Shown in pieces: positions 16,194-24,324 of a stretch of 64,000 nucleotides of DNA (positions are counted from its first letter, which is position 1; the number at the start of each line of letters is the position of its first letter). Origin of the DNA: DAOUAT01 sp964551735 (GTDB lineage Bacteria; Chloroflexota; Anaerolineae; CG2-30-64-16). The position numbers and the translations under genes are program-made. Location of the stretch: assembly GCA_964551735.1 (NCBI GenBank), contig CAZKEF010000001.1, positions 295,369-359,368 of the forward strand. The letters run 5' to 3'. Under the pieces are notes generated by a model. It was not told the origin of the DNA. It saw only the letters and a list, made by a program, of their open reading frames with translations, and did no database searches.

Positions 16194-17255
16194 TCACCAC
16201 TTAAACGTCGGCGTGCTCCGATAGGTCTCCGGCGCCAGGGTGAAGTCGTCAATGAGCTGGCACTTGAACTCAATGCCGGTGAGCGTGAAGAAGCGCTCCC
16301 ACCCGATGCGGTCAATCCACTCGCCCATGCGTTCGTGCTTGTGCGCGTGTTTGGCCCAGGTTTCGATGATGTTGCGCACCGCTGTCACCGTTTCAGGCCA
16401 GCGTGGGGGATTGTTCGGCAGGAACGGGATCACCAACCGCGAGAACTTGGGCGGCGTGCGCGCGCTGGACACCTTGCCGCCCACCCAGATCGAGACACCG
16501 TCGCCCACCGGATCGGCCAGCGGCATGCCGGGGCACATGGTGTAGCAGTTGCCGCAGTACATGCACTTTTCCGGGTTCACGATCAGCGACTTGGTCTTGG
16601 GATCGGGCCGGATGGCGCCGGTGGGGCACGCTGCGATCACGTTCGGGATCTCGCACTTGGCGCGCACCAGCTCGTCGTTGACGACCGGCGGCTTGCGGTG
16701 GATGCCCAGGATCGCCACGTCGGAGCAGTGCACCGCGCCGCACATGTTCAGACAGCACGCCAGGCTCACGCGGCAGTAGGCCGGCAGCTTCCAGTTGCCA
16801 AAGTACTCGAACAGGTCGTCCATCACGGCCTTGACGATGCCGGAGGCGTCCGTCGCAGGCGTGTGGCAGTGGATCCAGCCCTGGGTGTGCACGATGTTGG
16901 TGATGGTGTGGCCCGTGCCGCCCACCGGATAACCGTGCTCGCCCAGATAGGCGATCAGCGGTTCAACCTTGGCCTCATCGGAGACCAGGAACTCAACGTT
17001 GTGCCGGCTGGTGAAACGGAGATAGCCGTCGCAAAACTGATCGGCGATGTCGCACACGTCGCGAATCCAGTCGGTGCTGACCAGGCGAGGCGAGCCAACG
17101 CGCACGGTGAAGAGTCGGTCGCCCGACTCGGCCACGTGGACCAGCAGGCCGGGCTTGATCCGCTCATGGTACAGCCATTGCCCGTAATTCTTCTCGATGA
17201 CCGGGGGGAGCATCTCCCTGAAGTAGGGCGGGCCAAAATCGGTTCGGGTTGCCAT
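16194..17255 (-). CDS. dsrB: dissimilatory sulfite reductase beta subunit DsrB
   Basis: A 353-aa protein. It has the sirohaem-binding core with HTITNIVHTQGWIHCHTPATDASG (about residues 116-139) and the CCLNMCGAVHCSDVAI cysteine motif (167-182), and an inserted ferredoxin domain with CMYCGNCYTMC (231-241). DsrB carries the catalytic sirohaem in the DsrAB heterotetramer, which reduces sulfite and loads DsrC. ATG 17255 shares one base with the TAA of dsrA, and GGAGG lies at the end of dsrA. The length is normal for the family. Confidence 0.96.
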   Translation of the reverse strand: MATRTDFGPPYFREMLPPVIEKNYGQWLYHERIKPGLLVHVAESGDRLFTVRVGSPRLVSTDWIRDVCDIADQFCDGYLRFTSRHNVEFLVSDEAKVEPLIAYLGEHGYPVGGTGHTITNIVHTQGWIHCHTPATDASGIVKAVMDDLFEYFGNWKLPAYCRVSLACCLNMCGAVHCSDVAILGIHRKPPVVNDELVRAKCEIPNVIAACPTGAIRPDPKTKSLIVNPEKCMYCGNCYTMCPGMPLADPVGDGVSIWVGGKVSSARTPPKFSRLVIPFLPNNPPRWPETVTAVRNIIETWAKHAHKHERMGEWIDRIGWERFFTLTGIEFKCQLIDDFTLAPETYRSTPTFKW

Positions 17256-18457
17256 TACTTCACCTCCTCCGGGTCCCAGAAGTAATACGGGTTCGCACGC
17301 GGGGCCTTAATCATCTGCGGCATGGGCGGCACATCAATCGCCTTCAAGAAAGCACGCATGCCCAACCGGTTGATCAGCTCACCCAGGCGCTCGCGCATCT
17401 TGCCGTTCTCATCCCACCATTCCCAAATCTTGTCCAGCAGCTCTTTGAGCTCGGTGTAGGGTGGTTCGATCTTCATAAACGGCACGATGACCCATGACAG
17501 CAGCGCGCCGTGGACGATGGGCGCCTTGCCGCCGCACAAGATCGTCGCGCCCTTCTCACGCCCAGGCCGCAGCGCCTTGGGCATCAGGTTGATGCAGTGC
17601 ATGCAGCGGTTGCATTCCGCATCATCAATCGTGAGGGTCTTCGACTTCGCATCCCAGGTCATGCACCGGGTCGGGCACAGGGCCACCACTTCGGAGCCGA
17701 TATCCAGGGAGTCGTTGACGTAGTTAGCGACCTCAACCGGGTCAATGCGGATCTGGTCGCGCCAGGTGCCGACGATCGCGATATCGGAGCGGGGAACGGC
17801 CGCCACGCAGTCGTTCGGGCAGCCGGAAATCTTCACTTTGGACTTGTACGGGAACATCGGCCGGTGGAGCTGATCCTGGTAGGTCATGGTGATGTCGTAG
17901 AGCAGCTCCAGCGTGTCAATGCACGCATATTCGCAACGGCCGGGGCCTACGCAGCAGCTCGGCGTGCGCATGTCGGAACCGGAGCCACCCAGGTCGAAGC
18001 CGATCTCGGCCAGGTCATCGAAGCAGGGTTGCAGATGCGCGGATGACGTGCCCAGCAAGATAACATCGCCGGTTGCGCCGTGCATGTTGGTCAGGCCGCT
18101 ACCGTGCTTGTCCCACACGTCGCACAACTCACGCAGCTTCTTGGTGTTGTAGAACCAGCCTGACGGCATGTTCACCCGCAGCGTGTGGAACTCCGCTACC
18201 GCCGGGAAGTCCTCAGGCAGGTCGGAGTAGCGGCCGATCACGCCGCCGCCATAGCCGCGCACGCCCACAATGCCGCCATGCTTCCAGTGCCCGATGCTGT
18301 CCACGTATGATCGCTCAAGCTGGCGCAGCAGGTCTTTGGCCGATGCGTTATCCTCGGCGGCCCGCTTCATTTCCGTGACAAAACTGGGCCACGGACCCTC
18401 CTCAAGCTGGTCAAGCAGCGGAGTCTCGGATGGTGGCAGTTTCTGCTCTTCTGCCAT
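17255..18457 (-). CDS. dsrA: dissimilatory sulfite reductase alpha subunit DsrA
   Basis: A 400-aa protein. ATG 18457 is chosen because AAGGAGG lies eight bases upstream; earlier codons in frame are repeat sequence. The [4Fe-4S]/sirohaem motif is C169-x5-C175 with C213-x3-C217 (SGCPNDC), and a ferredoxin domain carries CPTRC (261-265) and CNRCMHC (282-288). DsrA pairs with DsrB. Together they reduce sulfite with six electrons, with DsrC as co-substrate. The length and motif spacing are typical. Confidence 0.97.
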   Translation of the reverse strand: MAEEQKLPPSETPLLDQLEEGPWPSFVTEMKRAAEDNASAKDLLRQLERSYVDSIGHWKHGGIVGVRGYGGGVIGRYSDLPEDFPAVAEFHTLRVNMPSGWFYNTKKLRELCDVWDKHGSGLTNMHGATGDVILLGTSSAHLQPCFDDLAEIGFDLGGSGSDMRTPSCCVGPGRCEYACIDTLELLYDITMTYQDQLHRPMFPYKSKVKISGCPNDCVAAVPRSDIAIVGTWRDQIRIDPVEVANYVNDSLDIGSEVVALCPTRCMTWDAKSKTLTIDDAECNRCMHCINLMPKALRPGREKGATILCGGKAPIVHGALLSWVIVPFMKIEPPYTELKELLDKIWEWWDENGKMRERLGELINRLGMRAFLKAIDVPPMPQMIKAPRANPYYFWDPEEVK

Positions 18458-18479
18458 GAATGCCTCCTTATGGGGGGTT

Positions 18480-18585
18480 ATGGAAGTGTGGGAGTGTCGG
18501 GGTGTGGGGGAGCGGGTGTGCAGGGGTATGGGAATGTCGGACTCCCATACCCCACGCTCACACGCACCTACTCCCACACCCGCAA
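18480..18585. repeat. iterated GTGTGGGAGTG / CTCCCATACCCC words (family H), dsrA-transporter spacer
   Basis: The left arm is G-rich (GTGGGAGTGTCGGGGTGTGG), the right arm is its C-rich inverse (CTCCCATACCCCACGC). The same word set forms a perfect palindrome between cysK and cysE (58938-58983). Confidence 0.65.
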
Positions 18586-18587
18586 AC

Positions 18588-19679
18588 TCACAAACTCGCC
18601 GGGAACAGCCAGCCGAAGATCAGCCAGGAGACGCCCAGCGCCAGCACGGTGTTGAACACAGTCACGATCAGATACACGATGATCGGCGACCAGCCCATCT
18701 TCTTAATCTGGCCCACCGACAGCTCGAGGCCCATGCTGACAAACGCCAGGCAGAAAGCCCAATCCTTTATGGCGGCGATAGCCTTCCCAGGATCCGACTG
18801 AATCAACCCGAAGGTGAAGATCAGTGAAGTGGCGATGAAGCCCAACACAAACTTCGGGAAGCGCTGCCAGATAACCATCGCGCTGGGGCGTTCTTTCTTG
18901 CCTTCCACCACCACGCTGAAATACAGCGCCAACAAGAACGCCACCACACCGATGAGCGCGTTCTGGGTCTGCTTCACGATGCTGGCGATCTTCTGCGCGG
19001 TCTCACCGTAGATGGTGCCCGCGCCGACCACCGCCGCCGTGGTATCCACATTACCACCGAACCACGCGCCCGCGATGGGCTCCGGCATGTTCATGGCGCC
19101 AGCCAGCAACGGCGTGATCACCATCAACGGCAACGCCGTAATAATGACCAGCGCCGTGATGTAAGTGATCTCCTCCTTCTTGGCTAACACGGAGCCTGCG
19201 GCGGCGATGGCAGCAGAAACGCCGCAGATGGAGACCGCGGTAGACATCACCGCGCGCAGGGTGTCGGGCAAGCCGAATTTGCCGCCCAGCCACCACGAGA
19301 AGAAGTACACCGCCGTCACCATGATGACGCCCTGCAGAATGGCGCCACCCGCAGCAGTGACGATAACCTTGAAGCTGATGCCCGCGCCCAGCAGCACCAG
19401 GCCGACCTTCAAGAACAACTCGGTGCGGAAGCCGGGTTTCACAATATCGTAGACTTTGGCGGTCTTCAGGATCCAATTGACGATCAAGCCGACCAGCGCA
19501 GCCCACAGAGGATACTCCAGCGCCCTACCTGGAATACCGAGCGGCAGCTTGGCGCCGTAGACCTGGATCTTCAGCCAGCGGGCCAGGAAGGCCAGCGCAA
19601 CAACAATCGCGAGGCCGATGAGGAAATACACTAACTGGTTATTCGATTGCCCCTTCGCGGGCGCTTTTGCGGTAGTCAT
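18588..19679 (-). CDS. YeiH-family (PSE) putative sulfite/sulfate transporter
   Basis: A 363-aa membrane protein with about ten helices. Motifs such as LVLLGAGISFKVIVTAAGG (about residues 92-111), VSICGVSAAIAAAGSV and GAWFGGNVDTTAAVVGAGTIYG mark the YeiH / putative sulfate exporter family. The location immediately upstream of dsrAB makes transport of sulfite, sulfate or another sulfur oxyanion likely; the direction is not shown by sequence. It is preceded by a 32-aa membrane peptide eleven bases upstream. Confidence 0.88.
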   Translation of the reverse strand: MTTAKAPAKGQSNNQLVYFLIGLAIVVALAFLARWLKIQVYGAKLPLGIPGRALEYPLWAALVGLIVNWILKTAKVYDIVKPGFRTELFLKVGLVLLGAGISFKVIVTAAGGAILQGVIMVTAVYFFSWWLGGKFGLPDTLRAVMSTAVSICGVSAAIAAAGSVLAKKEEITYITALVIITALPLMVITPLLAGAMNMPEPIAGAWFGGNVDTTAAVVGAGTIYGETAQKIASIVKQTQNALIGVVAFLLALYFSVVVEGKKERPSAMVIWQRFPKFVLGFIATSLIFTFGLIQSDPGKAIAAIKDWAFCLAFVSMGLELSVGQIKKMGWSPIIVYLIVTVFNTVLALGVSWLIFGWLFPASL

Positions 19680-19689
19680 GGTGCGCCTC

Positions 19690-19788
19690 CTAGAACTTCA
19701 TCCACGCAGGTGTGATGACACCCACGATGGCCAGAAGCAACAAACCGAAGGCGATGATCACCGCCAGCCAGTCCTCATTGATCTTCAT
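19690..19788 (-). CDS. 32-aa single-helix membrane peptide upstream of the transporter
   Basis: ATG 19788 stands seven bases after a near-perfect AAGGAGG site. The frame encodes MKINEDW, a hydrophobic helix (about residues 8-26) and ends PAWMKF before TAG, which overlaps the GGAGG of the transporter gene. It is the first gene of the dsr transcript. The shape and position suggest a small accessory subunit of the YeiH-type transporter. It is short enough to be missed by standard gene callers. Confidence 0.7.
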   Translation of the reverse strand: MKINEDWLAVIIAFGLLLLAIVGVITPAWMKF

Positions 19789-19950
19789 GTTACCTCCTTG
19801 TAATTGCGACCGTGGATTGGGCCGCGGTCAACGACGAAATGGTGAGGAATTTTGGCACCGAACAAGAGAACTGATAGAAGAATGCTGTCGAAAGATCGCT
19901 CCTTTCCCCGCGGCCTGTCCACCGGAATGGCTATTGAGAAACACATAGGC

Positions 19951-19977
19951 CGTTGCCCCTCATGCCAATGGGCAACG
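19951..19977. promoter_or_regulatory. inverted repeat in the dsr operon 5' leader
   Basis: CGTTGCCC (19951-19958) and GGGCAACG (19970-19977), perfect 8-bp arms around 11 bases. It lies between the putative promoter and the first gene, so it could be an operator or an RNA hairpin. The rest of the 407-base divergent gap is comparatively AT-rich, with no gene seen. Confidence 0.4.
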
Positions 19978-20031
19978 ATCCTTCTATCCCTGTGGACGCG
20001 CAAACCCCTGCGCCCAACGGTGTCCAATGCT

Positions 20032-20060
20032 ATTGTACTTCAACACACAAACAGCGTCAT
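20032..20060 (-). promoter_or_regulatory. putative sigma-70 promoter of the dsr operon
   Basis: On the minus strand ATGACG (20055-20060), 17-base spacer, TACAAT (20032-20037). This predicts a transcript starting near 20025 with a leader of about 237 bases. It was found by eye only; other promoters in the gap are possible. Confidence 0.4.
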
Positions 20061-20195
20061 TGGTCTTTACCTTATTTTGATCTAAGGAAAAACTTAGTGC
20101 GTGAGTGAGGCAGATGTGAGAAAATGAAGCGCAGTTGGAAGTGAGGGAAATCAGGAAAATCAAGGAACCCAGAGGGAATCAGGGAACATATCCCG

Positions 20196-20834
20196 ATGAA
20201 AACACTCTTGCGCAGTCACCTGACCGACTATGACCTGAAAGCAGTGGAAGCCCTGGCAGAACGCGGGCGTAGGGTTTTGAGTTACCTCGTTGCGCTCACC
20301 TATGAGCCGGAGCCGCTGCTGGCCTGGCGTGCGGTGGAGGCATTCGGCGTTGCGGCCGCGGCCATCGCGGATCGCGACCCGGAGTTCGTGCGGGGCCACC
20401 TGCGCCGACTGCTCTGGCTGCTCAGCGACGAGTCGGGCGGGATCGGCTGGCGTGCGCCCGAACTGATCGGCGAGGTGCTGCGCCGGCGGCCGCGGCTGTT
20501 CGCCGAGTTCATGCCCATCCTGGCTTCGCTGCTGGATATGGAGCCGGAGGATGCGATCAGGTTCCGCGCCGGTTGGTTGTGGGCCATCGGCCGGGTGGCA
20601 AAGGTGGCGCCAAGAGCAATGCAAGCAGCGCTCCCCTTGATCGCGCCATGCCTGGACGACGCCGACCCGCAGGTGCGCGGCCTGGCGGCCTGGTGCCTCG
20701 GCCAGTTGGGGCACAAAGATCTGCTGGCAACGCGGCCGGATCTCCTGAAAGATGATGCTTCTGTCGTGTTCTACGATGACGGGGCGCTCAACACAGTACT
20801 CGTAGGCGAGTTGCTGCGCATCTCGTTGACGTAG
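20196..20834 (+). CDS. HEAT-repeat-like protein, possibly DVU0298 family
   Basis: A 212-aa all-helical soluble protein with repeated helix pairs (ALAERGRRVLSYLVALTYEPEPLLAWRAVEAFG; RFRAGWLWAIGRVA; PQVRGLAAWCLGQLG). The W-R-A-V-E-A-x-G and R-G-L-A-A-W-x-L-G motifs are typical of HEAT/PBS-lyase-like repeats. A conserved gene of this type (DVU0298 group) is known from sulfate reducers; I place it there tentatively. It is divergent from the dsr operon and could share regulation with it. No catalytic residues are apparent. A scaffold role is inference. Confidence 0.65.
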   Translation: MKTLLRSHLTDYDLKAVEALAERGRRVLSYLVALTYEPEPLLAWRAVEAFGVAAAAIADRDPEFVRGHLRRLLWLLSDESGGIGWRAPELIGEVLRRRPRLFAEFMPILASLLDMEPEDAIRFRAGWLWAIGRVAKVAPRAMQAALPLIAPCLDDADPQVRGLAAWCLGQLGHKDLLATRPDLLKDDASVVFYDDGALNTVLVGELLRISLT

Positions 20835-20945
20835 GGGCGGGGTTCCCTGCATCAACCTCGACCGGCATTTCAGCGCAGCGCCGCACACCGCACAAGCAAG
20901 ACCGAATAAAGAGAACGCGGAGAGCCTACCCCGCAGTTTCGGGCA

Positions 20946-21015
20946 CGACGCGGATACCGCGGACATGAACAGGTTTTACCCGCGCCATCCGCGTCGTCTA
21001 CGTAGTCCGCGTCCC
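20946..21015. repeat. family C repeat, intergenic copy
   Basis: GACGCGGATACCGCGGAC on the left and CATCCGCGTCGTCTACG on the right. The 303-base spacer around it, between two convergent genes, shows no gene; GC-rich text near 21025-21120 holds smaller inverted words. Confidence 0.65.
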
Positions 21016-21137
21016 ATTCTCCGGTTAGTTTTTCATGCCGGGCGCGCCGCCACGGCGCAAGAAACTGGACGTCGCAGCTTGCTGCGTGGCGTATGTTACA
21101 TGGCAAGCCCATGCTAACCGTGCAAAACCCGCCCCTA

Positions 21138-21536
21138 CTACCCCTGCCGCACCTGCCGATACCGTCCGACAAAAGCCCACAACACCAGGGCCGCACCCGC
21201 CGCACCCAACACCACACCGGCCCACATGAGCGGCGTGTCGGCGGCCGCGGTTGCCACCCAGATGCCGCCAGCCAGCAACAGCCAGCCAGCCGCCAGCCGC
21301 CACAGCTTCTGGATCGCGTTGGCGGCCGCGAACCCCAGCAATGCCAACAGCGCGCCGGTTACGGTCTGGCTCTCCGGCGTGCCGAACAGGAGAATGTCGA
21401 ACCACGACGCCACAAACAGAAAGACGCCAACTAACATCGGCACGACCGACACCAACAGCAACAACTGCTGCCAGCGCGCCATAGTAGGGGCAGCCTGGAC
21501 GGCCCGCTTCCGCTGCGGGGAACGTTTCTTTGCCAT
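21138..21536 (-). CDS. small integral membrane protein, 132 aa
   Basis: ATG 21536 opens a basic N-terminus (MAKKRSPQRKRAVQ) followed by four hydrophobic helices (about residues 20-42, 50-68, 76-92 and 98-118) and a short basic tail. No family is recognised. It is convergent with the HEAT-like gene and upstream of the hem operon's end. The roughly 280-base spacer between it and hemL holds short inverted words (GGTCTGAGACC, GGTCACAGACC) and no gene. Confidence 0.6.
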   Translation of the reverse strand: MAKKRSPQRKRAVQAAPTMARWQQLLLLVSVVPMLVGVFLFVASWFDILLFGTPESQTVTGALLALLGFAAANAIQKLWRLAAGWLLLAGGIWVATAAADTPLMWAGVVLGAAGAALVLWAFVGRYRQVRQG

Positions 21537-21817
21537 CCTTCTCACTCCGAATGAGCAGCCCGGCGGTTGAAACCGCGGCAACCTTTGCGAAGTCCACCTG
21601 CGTGGACTGAAATCTCAACAGAGCCAAATTCCAGGCTCGTTGGGGGGTCTGAGACCCCCCTCTTCTGGCGAAAAGCCGCGTGTGTGGGTCAACCACGCCG
21701 GTCACAGACCGGCTGGGAGCAAAAATCTACTGAGCCTGGTCAGCGCGGGCCGGTTGCGAAGCATCCCCCTGGGACTTTGCAACGGTTGCTGCGATTTGTA
21801 GTCGCCGGGTAACCGCA

Positions 21818-23104
21818 TCAAGGCATCTCCACAAGCGCGATCCGCGCCGCGGCCAGAGTTGCATCTATCACCGCCTCGTCGTGCGTGGTTGACATGAACC
21901 CCGCCTCAAACTGCGACGGCGCCAGGTAGACCCCCTGGGCCAACAGCGCGCGGAAGAAACGCGCATAACGCGCCGTGTCCGAACGCTTGGCCGTGCTCCA
22001 ATCCCGCACCGGCGCATCGGTGAAAAACGTGCAGAACATGGTCCCTGCTTGCGTATGCTGCGTCGGCACGCCGGCCGCGGCCGCAGCTTCGGCCAGCCCC
22101 GAGCACAGCCGGTCGGTGGTTGCGACCAGGCCCTCGAACACTCCCGGCGCGGTCAGTGCGTCCAGCGTGGCGATGCCGGCGGTCATGGCCAGCGGGTTGC
22201 CGCTCAGGGTGCCGGCCTGGTACATCGGCCCGGCCGGTGCCACCTGTGCCATCAGGTCGCGCGGCCCGGCATACGCGCCCACCGGCAGCCCGCCACCGAT
22301 CACCTTGCCCAGGCACGTCAGGTCGGGCAGTACGCCATAGTGCGCTTGCGCGCCGCCCAGCGCCACCCGAAAGCCGGTCATCACCTCGTCGAAGACCAGC
22401 AAGGCGCCGTGCCGCGTGCACAGTTCCCGCAGGCCGGGCAGGAAGCCCGCTTCCGGCAGGACGACCCCCATGTTGCCCGCGACCGGCTCCACGATGACCG
22501 CCGCGACCTGGCCGGGGTTGGCATCAAACAGCGCCGCGACGGCCGGGAGGTCGTTGTACGGCGCCACCAACGTATCCTGCGCGGCGCCACGCGGCACGCC
22601 GGGGCTGTCGGGCAGGCCGAGGGTCGCCACCCCGCTGCCGGCTTGCACCAGCAGCATGTCCGCGTGGCCGTGATAGCAGCCCTCGAACTTGATGATCTTG
22701 TCCCGGCCGGTGCAGGCACGCGCCAGGCGCAGCGCGCTCATGGTCGCCTCGGTGCCGGAATTGACAAAGCGCACCATCTCGGCCGATGGCACCAGATCCA
22801 CGACCCGCGCGGCCAGCTCCACCTCCAGCGCGGTGGGCGCGCCGTAGCTGGTGCCGCGTTCCAACGCGTGCGTGAGCGCGGCTACGACCTTCGGATGCGC
22901 ATGGCCCAGGATCAGCGGCCCCCAGCTCAGCACATAGTCAACGTAGCGGTTGCCGTCCGCGTCGAACAGATACGGCCCGGCCCCGCGTTCGATGAACAGC
23001 GGCTGTCCGCCCACCGCCCTGAACGCCCGCACCGGCGAGTTGACGCCGCCGGGGATGAGAGACTGGGCGCGCTGGAACAATGTATCAGATTGGGATGTAT
23101 GCAC
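21818..23104 (-). CDS. hemL: glutamate-1-semialdehyde 2,1-aminomutase
   Basis: A 428-aa PLP enzyme converting glutamate-1-semialdehyde to 5-aminolevulinate. The signatures are IPGGVNSPVRAF at the N-terminus, CYHGHADMLLVQAGSG, VIVEPVAGNMG, LVFDEVMTGFR, and the PLP lysine in CLGKVIGGGLPVGAYAG. GTG 23104 is preferred because GGAG lies five bases before it; a longer frame upstream is repeat text. It is the last gene of hemC-hemB-hemL. Together with the fused siroheme gene it supplies tetrapyrrole for DsrAB sirohaem and the many cytochromes. Confidence 0.95.
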   Translation of the reverse strand: MHTSQSDTLFQRAQSLIPGGVNSPVRAFRAVGGQPLFIERGAGPYLFDADGNRYVDYVLSWGPLILGHAHPKVVAALTHALERGTSYGAPTALEVELAARVVDLVPSAEMVRFVNSGTEATMSALRLARACTGRDKIIKFEGCYHGHADMLLVQAGSGVATLGLPDSPGVPRGAAQDTLVAPYNDLPAVAALFDANPGQVAAVIVEPVAGNMGVVLPEAGFLPGLRELCTRHGALLVFDEVMTGFRVALGGAQAHYGVLPDLTCLGKVIGGGLPVGAYAGPRDLMAQVAPAGPMYQAGTLSGNPLAMTAGIATLDALTAPGVFEGLVATTDRLCSGLAEAAAAAGVPTQHTQAGTMFCTFFTDAPVRDWSTAKRSDTARYARFFRALLAQGVYLAPSQFEAGFMSTTHDEAVIDATLAAARIALVEMP

Positions 23105-23139
23105 GTGAACTCCGTTGTTTGTGGGCCTGGCGACCGAGG

Positions 23140-23240
23140 TCACGGCTACCATCGCAAAGTATGCCTGCGCAGACTGACTCAGCCGACGAAGGTCGGCTTG
23201 GCAATGGTGGCCGCGGTTTCAACCGCCAGGGCCAAACGCT
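23140..23240. repeat. family G repeat, hemB-hemL spacer
   Basis: Words GTCACGGCTACCATCGCAAAG, CCTGCGCAGACTGAC, GCCGACGAAGGTCGGC and GCGGTTTCAACCGCC. Closely related text occurs at 48470-48580 and, inside a coding region, at 38458-38570. Confidence 0.6.
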
Positions 23241-23248
23241 GCTAACTA

Positions 23249-24220
23249 CTAACGCAACCACCGCGCCGCATCCAGCGCATGGTACGTCACGATTAAATCC
23301 GCGCCGGCGCGGGCGATGCCGGTCAGCAGCTCCGACACGGCCGCCCGCTCGTCGAGCCAACCGTTGGCGGCTGCGGCCTTGAGCATGGCATACTCACCGC
23401 TAACATTGTACGCGACCACCGGCAGATCGCACGCCTCGCGCACGCGACGCACGACATCCAGGTAGGCCAGCGCGGGCTTCACCATCACCATGTCGGCGCC
23501 CTCTGCGATGTCCAGCGCCAGCTCGCGCAGCGCCTCCCGCGCGTTAGCCGGGTCCATCTGGTGCGTCTTGCGGTCGCCAAACCGGGGCGCGCCCTCGGCC
23601 GCCTCGCGGAATGGGCCGTAGAACGCGCTGGCGTACTTGACTGCGTAGCTCAGGACACCCACATCCAGGAAGCCGGCCCCATCCAGCACGGCCCGGATCG
23701 CGGCCACCATGCCGTCCATCATGCCGGAAGGGGCCACCAGGTCGGTCCCGGCGCGCGCATAGCTAACCGCCGCGCGGCCCAGGATGTCCAGGGTGGCGTC
23801 GTTATCCACCCGGCCATCCCGGATGATCCCGCAGTGGCCGTGGTCGGTGTACTCGCACAGGCACAGGTCAACGATGACGACCAGGTCGGGATGCGCGGCC
23901 TTCAGCGCGCGCGTTGCCTGCTGAACGATGCCATCGTCGGCGAAGTTCTCGCTGCCCACCGCGTCCTTCACGGCCGGCACGCCGAAGAGCAGCACAGCGG
24001 GAATCCCCAGGCTCACAGCCTGCCCCGCCTCGGCGATCGCCCGGTCCACCGAGAGCTGGCAGATGCCGGGCATTGAGCTGATAGGCCGGCGGATCCCCTC
24101 ACCGTGCACGACGAACAATGGGTAGATGAAACGGTCGGGCGTCAGCACCGTCTCGCGCACCATGCGCCGCAGCCCCGGTGTGACGCGCAGGCGCCGCAAA
24201 CGAGTGGTTGGAAAAGACAT
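23249..24220 (-). CDS. hemB: delta-aminolevulinic acid dehydratase (porphobilinogen synthase)
   Basis: A 323-aa enzyme that condenses two 5-aminolevulinates to porphobilinogen. The active-site lysines lie in SYAVKYASAFYGPFR and DMVMVKPALAYLD. The cysteine-rich metal site DLCLCEYTDHGHC (about residues 117-129) indicates a zinc-type enzyme. GGAG stands seven bases before ATG 24220. It lies between hemC and hemL in the same direction. Confidence 0.96.
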   Translation of the reverse strand: MSFPTTRLRRLRVTPGLRRMVRETVLTPDRFIYPLFVVHGEGIRRPISSMPGICQLSVDRAIAEAGQAVSLGIPAVLLFGVPAVKDAVGSENFADDGIVQQATRALKAAHPDLVVIVDLCLCEYTDHGHCGIIRDGRVDNDATLDILGRAAVSYARAGTDLVAPSGMMDGMVAAIRAVLDGAGFLDVGVLSYAVKYASAFYGPFREAAEGAPRFGDRKTHQMDPANAREALRELALDIAEGADMVMVKPALAYLDVVRRVREACDLPVVAYNVSGEYAMLKAAAANGWLDERAAVSELLTGIARAGADLIVTYHALDAARWLR

Positions 24221-24258
24221 GAATCAACTCCGAGATCGAACTTCACGCCCTAAATACC

Positions 24259-24319
24259 GGAATCGAGGCTTCAGCCGGTCTCTCCCATCACCCAGCCAAC
24301 CGGCTGAAGCCTCGACTCC
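24259..24319. repeat. family B inverted repeat, hemC-hemB spacer
   Basis: GGAATCGAGGCTTCAGCCGG (24259-24278) and CCGGCTGAAGCCTCGACTCC (24300-24319), arms with one mismatch, 21-base loop. It is almost the entire spacer. Confidence 0.85.
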
Positions 24320-24324
24320 AGCGT

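Noticed and set aside
18458..18577. Longer DsrA starting 40 codons upstream
   Set aside because: The extra codons are GTGTGGGAGTG repeat text, and AAGGAGG stands directly before the ATG at 18457.
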